This document shows, piece after piece, positions 59,588-64,000 of a stretch of 64,000 nucleotides of DNA (positions within the stretch are counted from its first letter, which is position 1; each line of letters starts with the position of its first letter). A program made the position numbers and the translations under genes. Under the pieces are notes generated by a model. It was given only the letters and a program-made list of their open reading frames with translations. It ran no database searches and was not told the origin of the DNA. Source of the DNA: Carbonactinospora thermoautotrophica (lineage in GTDB: Bacteria > Actinomycetota > Actinomycetes > Streptomycetales > Carbonactinosporaceae); assembly GCF_001543895.1 (NCBI RefSeq), contig NZ_JYIJ01000017.1, positions 248,001-312,000 on the forward strand, given 5' to 3'.

Positions 59588-60937
59588 TCAGCCGCGCTTC
59601 AGGATCGCGAGCACCTCGTCCCGCACCGCCTCCATGGTGGAACGGTCCTTGCCCTCCACGTTCAGCCGGAGCAGCGGCTCGGTGTTCGAGGGCCGCAGGT
59701 TGAACCACCAGTCGGCGTGCTCCACGGTCAGGCCGTCCAGCTCGTCGACCGTCACGCCGTCCCGGTCCGCGAAGGCCGCGCGAACCGCGGCGATGCTCGC
59801 CTGCTGGTCTTCGACCTCGCTGTTGATCTCGCCGGAGGCGACATAGCGCTCGTACTCGTGGACGAGCTGGGACAGCGGGCCGTCCTGCTCGCCCAGCGCG
59901 GCCAGGACGTGGAGAGCGGCCAGCATGCCGGTGTCGGCGTTCCAGAAGTCGCGGAAGTAGTAGTGCGCGGAGTGCTCGCCACCGAAGATCGCGCCGGTGC
60001 GGGCCATCTCCGCCTTGATGAAGGAGTGACCGACGCGCGTCCGAACCGGGTTGCCGCCCCGCTCGCGGATGATCTCCGGCACGGCGCGCGACGTGATCAG
60101 GTTGTGGATGATCGTCGCTCCGGGCTCCTTCGCCAGTTCCCGGACCGCGACCAGCGCGGTGATCGCGGACGGTGACACCGGGTCGCCCTTCTCGTCCACG
60201 ACGAAGCAACGGTCGGCGTCCCCGTCGAACGCCAGCCCGATGTCGGCCCCGACCTCCACCACCTTGCGCTGCAGGTCGACCAGGTTCTCCGGCTTGAGCG
60301 GGTTCGCCTCGTGGTTGGGGAACGTGCCGTCCAGCTCGAAGTACAGCGGCACCAGCGCGACCGGCAGGCCCTCGAACACCGTCGGCACCGTGTGCCCGCC
60401 CATGCCGTTGCCGGCGTCCACCACGACCTTCAACGGCCGGATCTTCGACAGGTCGACCAGCGACCGCAGGTACGCGGCGTAGTCCCTGAGCAGGTCGCGT
60501 TTCTCCACCGAGCCGCGCTCGCCCGCGTACGCGGGCACCCCCTGCTCGGCCAGCTTCCGGATCTCCGCCAGGCCGGAGTCCTGCCCGATCGGCGCGGCGC
60601 CGGCCCGGCACAGCTTGATGCCGTTGTACTGGGCCGGGTTGTGGCTCGCGGTGAACATCGCGCCCGGCAGGTCCAGCTTGCCGGTGGCGAAGTACAGCTG
60701 GTCGGTCGAGGACAGCCCGATGTCAACCACGTCGGCGCCCTGGGCGGTGACCCCGTCGGCGAACGCGGCCGCCAGCGCGGGCGACGAAGGGCGCATGTCG
60801 TGGCCGACTACGACGGCGCGCGCGCCGATCACCCGGACGAACGCCGCCCCGATCTCGCGGGCGGTGTCCTCGTCGAGCTGGTCCGGCACGACGCCGCGGA
60901 TGTCGTATGCCTTAACGATCTGGGAGAGGTCGCGCAC
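59588..60937 (-). CDS. manB: Phosphomannomutase/phosphoglucomutase
   Basis: 449 aa. The phosphoserine loop is MFTASHNPAQYNGIKLCRAG (Ser about 98), the Mg2+ site AFDGDADRCFVVDE, the sugar-binding GGEHSAHYYFRDF and the phosphate-binding LRPSNTEPLLRLNVE. Converts mannose-6-phosphate to mannose-1-phosphate for GDP-mannose, needed for phosphatidylinositol mannosides and glycoproteins. GTG 60937 has GGAG seven bases upstream and yields the conserved RDLSQIVKAYDIRG start. It is the first gene of a run with the Trm112-like, SIS and CDF genes. Confidence 0.95.
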   Translation of the reverse strand: MRDLSQIVKAYDIRGVVPDQLDEDTAREIGAAFVRVIGARAVVVGHDMRPSSPALAAAFADGVTAQGADVVDIGLSSTDQLYFATGKLDLPGAMFTASHNPAQYNGIKLCRAGAAPIGQDSGLAEIRKLAEQGVPAYAGERGSVEKRDLLRDYAAYLRSLVDLSKIRPLKVVVDAGNGMGGHTVPTVFEGLPVALVPLYFELDGTFPNHEANPLKPENLVDLQRKVVEVGADIGLAFDGDADRCFVVDEKGDPVSPSAITALVAVRELAKEPGATIIHNLITSRAVPEIIRERGGNPVRTRVGHSFIKAEMARTGAIFGGEHSAHYYFRDFWNADTGMLAALHVLAALGEQDGPLSQLVHEYERYVASGEINSEVEDQQASIAAVRAAFADRDGVTVDELDGLTVEHADWWFNLRPSNTEPLLRLNVEGKDRSTMEAVRDEVLAILKRG

Positions 60938-61004
60938 TCCACAGCTCCGGTCGTCTCTCGTGGGCGCGGGGCGTGCCCGCACCGCACAATCGCGGTCGCT
61001 CACC

Positions 61005-61031
61005 ACCCCGTCTCCTCGCTGGTGACGGGGT
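61005..61031 (-). terminator. Possible hairpin between DUF3499 and manB
   Basis: accccgtc (61005-61012) pairs with gacggggt (61024-61031), loop 11 nt. It lies 75 bp past the DUF3499 stop and just upstream of manB. The short stem makes a terminator role uncertain. Confidence 0.35.
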
Positions 61032-61106
61032 ATTTCCTGACCCTATCGCCCGCCGGTTACACAGCTGTAGCTGGCGCGGCCCGACGGCCACCCAGTCCGC
61101 GGTCAC

Positions 61107-61469
61107 CTAGTCCGGTGACCGCAGCACCCGCAGATGACCGCGACGACCCACCTCGATCGCGTCCGAGGCACCGGGGCGCGGCTGGGCGGCCGGCTGCGGC
61201 TTGGCCGCCTCGCGGACCGCGTTGGCCAGCGCTTCGAGGTCATCGCTGCTCGGCCCGGTTCGTTCCGGGTCCGGTTGAAGGCGGATGATTTCCCAACCGC
61301 GCGGAGCTGTCAGCCTTTCGGCGTGCTCCGCGCACAGGTCGTAGCAGTGCGGCTCGGCATAGGTCGCGAGCGGACCGAGGACTGCGGTCGAGTCCGCGTA
61401 GACGTATGTGAGCGTCGCGACGGCGGGGCGGCCGCACGCAGTGCGCGAACAGCGACGGACAGGGCTCAC
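61107..61469 (-). CDS. DUF3499 family protein
   Basis: 120 aa. The N-terminal half has RRCSRTACGRPAVATLTYVY and HCYDLCAEHAERLTAPRGW, with four cysteines and two histidines that look like a zinc site. The tail is Pro/Ala-rich and charged. This family is restricted to actinobacteria and is regularly found beside manB and divergent from a metallopeptidase gene, as here. Function unknown. GTG 61469 has no clear ribosome site, so translation may be leaderless. Confidence 0.85.
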   Translation of the reverse strand: MSPVRRCSRTACGRPAVATLTYVYADSTAVLGPLATYAEPHCYDLCAEHAERLTAPRGWEIIRLQPDPERTGPSSDDLEALANAVREAAKPQPAAQPRPGASDAIEVGRRGHLRVLRSPD

Positions 61470-61601
61470 AAGCTTGGAAGGTACCGCACTGACGGCCCGG
61501 AGTGGATGTCTCAGCCCAAAGATGCCTTGCCGTGTCGCGAGATTCGACTCGGGTACCTATCGGATACCTACGCGTCGGCCGCTGGAGATACGCTCGACCA
61601 C

Positions 61602-62090
61602 GTGCGCAGACAACTTGGTGCGGGCGTTTCCCCGAGCAAGTCCGGCCGGCAGGAGTCGGCACGCGCCCGACGCCGGCCCCGGCGGGACCGGCACGGCCGC
61701 GGCTTGCGCGGCCCGCTCTCGCTGCACCCGTTGCCGATCATGCGCACCCGTGCGGAACGCTTCGACGACCTGGTCCTGGACGCGGTCGAGGACGTGGAAC
61801 GGCGCTGGGCCCGGCAGTTGGCCGGCGTGGAGTTCGTCGTCGAGGACGTCCCGCCCCCCGACGCCGTGGAGACCTGGGCCGAGGACCCCGTCCCGCTGGC
61901 CCGGCTGCTGCCCAGGCGAGGCTCCTCGCCGGCCCGCATCGTCGTGTACCGGCGCCCGTTGGAGGCGCGCGCCGTCAACCGGGCCGACCTGTCCGACCTG
62001 GTCCACGAAGTGGTGGTCGAGCAGGTCGCCGAGTACCTCGGCCTCGACCCGGAGACGGTGGACCCCAGGTACGGCGAGGGCGATTACTGA
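61602..62090 (+). CDS. MinD-independent metallopeptidase family (zincin-like, MetMP) protein
   Basis: 162 aa. The basic start RRRPRRDRHGRGLRGPL is followed by TRAERFDDLVLDAVEDVERR, VEFVVEDVPP, RIVVYRRPLEARAV and the zinc-site helix LVHEVVVEQVAEYLGLDP, a HExxx(E)Q variant of HExxH. This is the small actinobacterial metallopeptidase family seen beside DUF3499 genes. GTG 61602 is chosen because 61506-61600 is less GC-rich and promoter-like; ATG 61506, with GGAG three bases away, is the alternative. The last helix residue departs from a strict HExxH, so peptidase activity is unproven. Confidence 0.78.
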   Translation: MRRQLGAGVSPSKSGRQESARARRRPRRDRHGRGLRGPLSLHPLPIMRTRAERFDDLVLDAVEDVERRWARQLAGVEFVVEDVPPPDAVETWAEDPVPLARLLPRRGSSPARIVVYRRPLEARAVNRADLSDLVHEVVVEQVAEYLGLDPETVDPRYGEGDY

Positions 62091-62136
62091 GGACCTGGCC
62101 GGCCGGGCCGCGGACCTGAGGCGACCATGTCGCGTC

Positions 62137-63603
62137 TTACTGGCCCTCCGTGACCGGGCTCAGGCCGGCGGACATGTCGTTGGCCACGTCCGGGATGGTG
62201 GCCGTGTACCGGGCGCCGAGCAGCGGCAGCAGCGTGAACGAGGCGGACTTCTCGGCCTGGAGCAGGCGGGTGGCGTAGATCTCGCCGGAGCCGGGCTGCG
62301 GCTCGACGAACACCGCGTACTGCGTCGCCTTCCCCGGGCCCGCCAGATCGACGGTCACCGTGGTGTCCTTCGGGATCCGGACCGTCCGCGTGCGCGGCTG
62401 GCCCGACCCGAACGTAGTGACCTTGACCTGGCCGTCCGCGGTCCGGGCGGTGAGCAGCAGCGTGGTCGTGAACGTGCTCGACGTGCGGGCGTCCGCGATC
62501 ACTGCCGGGCCGGCGAGCGGCGGGGTGGCCGCGAGGAACGCGGCCTCGGCCGCCTTACCGACCTGACGCGTGACGCGCAGGCCGGCGACGACCGGGACTT
62601 GCGCCTCCACGAGCACGGCAACCGGCTGGCCGCGCAGCAGCTTGAAGTTGACGCTGCTCACCCGGTCCTGGGTGACCGGCACCGACTCCGCGCCCGCGGG
62701 CGCGTACGGGCCGTCCTTGGAGATCAGCCGAACCCGGGCCGTGCCGTCGCCGCCCTGCGCGACCAGATACAGGGCCTGGACGCCGTCGACGGCCGGCAGG
62801 GCCGGGATGACCAGCGTCTTCGCCGGGCCAGTCGTCTGCGGGATCCAGTCCACGCCGCGCCCGGTGAGGTTCTTGTCCTCCTGGTCACGCACGGCCGCGG
62901 CGACCCGGCCGGAACGGACCATGACGTGCAGCGCGAGCGCGGGCACGGACCTGCCGCCGGTGAGGGCGTCGAGCCGCAGCCGCTGCTGCGCGTGCGGCTG
63001 CACGGTGATCCCACGCGCGGCCTCCGACTCGATCGGCCCCTCCAGCCCGTACACGGCGACGTCCACCTCGGCCACGCTGTCCTCGGGGTTGGTGAGGTAC
63101 AGCACGGCACTCCGGTCCGGCAGGGTGCTGGTGCCCACGAACCAGAAGTCAGCCGCCGCCGGCCCGCAGGGGGTCGCCGACAACCCGCGCGCCTCGCCCG
63201 CGTCGGTGCTGGTGACCTGCTCCACGGTGAGTCCGGCGGCGAGCGGCCCGCTGGCGCGGGCGACGAGCGGCGGGACCGTCCCGGAGGGGTACGCCTTGGC
63301 GGTCACGCCCGGCTTGCTCGCCGTGAGCACCCGCTGGCGCTCGTCGTCGATCGGGGAGACGGTGACCGGCCCGCCGTCGGCGTCCGGCCTCGCGCCGGGC
63401 GGCACGGCGACCGTCACCCACGAGGTGCTGCCGCTGCCCGCGAGCGGCGCGGGACATACCAACTCGGCGCTCTGCACGGGCACGGAGCGCTGCCCCGACC
63501 CCGTGTCTTGCCGCTCGCGCAGCGACCCGAGGGCGGCGCCTGAGCCCACACCGGCGAGGAGCACCGCCGCGGCGGCCAGCGTGGAGAGCGTGGTGTGCTT
63601 CAC
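62137..63603 (-). CDS. DUF5719 family secreted or membrane-anchored protein
   Basis: 488 aa. One N-terminal hydrophobic segment (LSTLAAAAVLLAGVGSGAAL) is a signal peptide or anchor. The rest is beta-rich: WVTVAVPPGARPDADG, VLYLTNPEDSVAEVDVAVYG, HVMVRSGRVAAAVRDQED. The family has no known function but regularly follows a large glycosyltransferase gene in actinomycetes. GTG 63603 overlaps the upstream stop as GTGA. A role in the cell surface is likely from the export signal. Confidence 0.82.
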   Translation of the reverse strand: MKHTTLSTLAAAAVLLAGVGSGAALGSLRERQDTGSGQRSVPVQSAELVCPAPLAGSGSTSWVTVAVPPGARPDADGGPVTVSPIDDERQRVLTASKPGVTAKAYPSGTVPPLVARASGPLAAGLTVEQVTSTDAGEARGLSATPCGPAAADFWFVGTSTLPDRSAVLYLTNPEDSVAEVDVAVYGLEGPIESEAARGITVQPHAQQRLRLDALTGGRSVPALALHVMVRSGRVAAAVRDQEDKNLTGRGVDWIPQTTGPAKTLVIPALPAVDGVQALYLVAQGGDGTARVRLISKDGPYAPAGAESVPVTQDRVSSVNFKLLRGQPVAVLVEAQVPVVAGLRVTRQVGKAAEAAFLAATPPLAGPAVIADARTSSTFTTTLLLTARTADGQVKVTTFGSGQPRTRTVRIPKDTTVTVDLAGPGKATQYAVFVEPQPGSGEIYATRLLQAEKSASFTLLPLLGARYTATIPDVANDMSAGLSPVTEGQ

Positions 63604-64000
63604 GACCGCCTCCCCTGGTCGTCGTGGTCGTCCTGGTACGGCTGCTCGTACCGGGGCGGCTGCGGGGCGTAGGGCGTCGCGTAAGGCTCGGCAGGCATGG
63701 TGGGCGGGTCCTGGTGGCTCCCCTGCTGGAACGGGACGTACGGGTCGGGCTGCGGCTGCTGGTACGCCAGGTGGGCCGCGGCCGCCGGGTCACCGTGGCC
63801 GGGATACGGGTAGTCGCTGTCCGGCTGGGCGTACCGCGGGACCTCCGGCCGCGGCTCGTGGTAGCCCGCCGGCGCGGTCCCGCCGACCGACGCCGGCGGG
63901 ACCGCGTCCGGCTGGACGCCCGCGCTGTCCACCTGGGCGACCGGCTCGTGAGTCGGGCCGAGCGCGGTGTCGTAGGTGCCGGTGGGATAGGTGCCGGTGG
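63600..64000 (-). CDS. C-terminal tail of a larger protein (5' end beyond window), Pro/Tyr/Gln-rich
   Basis: The frame is open to the window's right edge. About 133 residues are visible. They are low complexity: TGTYPTGTYDTALGP at the edge, then YPYPGHGDPAAAAHLAYQQP and PYATPYAPQPPRYEQPYQDD. No fold can be seen; it looks like a disordered cytoplasmic or cell-surface tail. In actinomycetes the gene before DUF5719 is often a long family 2 glycosyltransferase with such a tail, which is the best guess here but cannot be shown. It is coupled to DUF5719 by GTGA. Confidence 0.5.
   Translation of the reverse strand, partial: TGTYPTGTYDTALGPTHEPVAQVDSAGVQPDAVPPASVGGTAPAGYHEPRPEVPRYAQPDSDYPYPGHGDPAAAAHLAYQQPQPDPYVPFQQGSHQDPPTMPAEPYATPYAPQPPRYEQPYQDDHDDQGRRS

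Overview
The window is chromosomal DNA from a high-GC actinomycete. The GC content is very high, GTG and TTG starts are common, genes overlap as ATGA or GTGA, and the gene order is a conserved actinobacterial one: secA, an orphan NarL-type regulator, hpf, comF, lpqB, mtrB, mtrA, then DUF4129, DUF4350, MoxR and DUF58, then ahcY, a CDF transporter, a SIS isomerase, a Trm112-like protein, manB, DUF3499 and a metallopeptidase. This order fits Streptomyces, Streptosporangiales and related groups. The species cannot be named from sequence reading alone.

Layout: 1-1649 holds the 3' part of an FtsK/EccC-like protein with degenerate nucleotide-binding motifs. 2012-6932 is a complete carbohydrate ABC importer operon (ATPase, lipoprotein, two permeases). 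Its first permease carries a Cna-B-like domain in an extracytoplasmic loop. 7033-10860 is accessory: a DUF6247/RelE-like toxin-antitoxin pair, an XRE regulator, a complete IS5-family element inserted exactly at the regulator's stop codon, and a decayed cluster of tiny genes. 10882-18815 is amino-acid catabolism: the giant NAD-glutamate dehydrogenase, tryptophan 2,3-dioxygenase, a small CBM48 protein and PruA. 18945-24840 has a DUF6912 gene coupled to a WS/DGAT-like acyltransferase, a cupredoxin lipoprotein with a polytopic membrane protein, and a solitary dnaK. 24928-41923 is the conserved housekeeping core (HAD hydrolase, secA, response regulator, hpf, comF, lpqB-mtrB-mtrA), followed by an RND pump divergent from a MarR regulator.

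42139-53922 carries the membrane/MoxR/DUF58 operon and the SpoIIM-like and RDD genes. These two halves are split by an accessory insert (about 47.6-51.9 kb) in which two nearly identical LolA-like genes bracket an XRE/TPR regulator. 53927-63603 returns to conserved synteny, with two different S-adenosylhomocysteine hydrolases side by side and the long one translationally coupled to a MerR regulator. The window ends inside the C-terminal tail of a protein read on the minus strand.

A recurring theme is very strong, often perfect hairpins immediately after stop codons. Three of them (10822-10860, 48430-48481, 55204-55241) are clearly one dispersed sequence family and a fourth (17153-17182) resembles it. 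No rRNA, tRNA or CRISPR array was seen.
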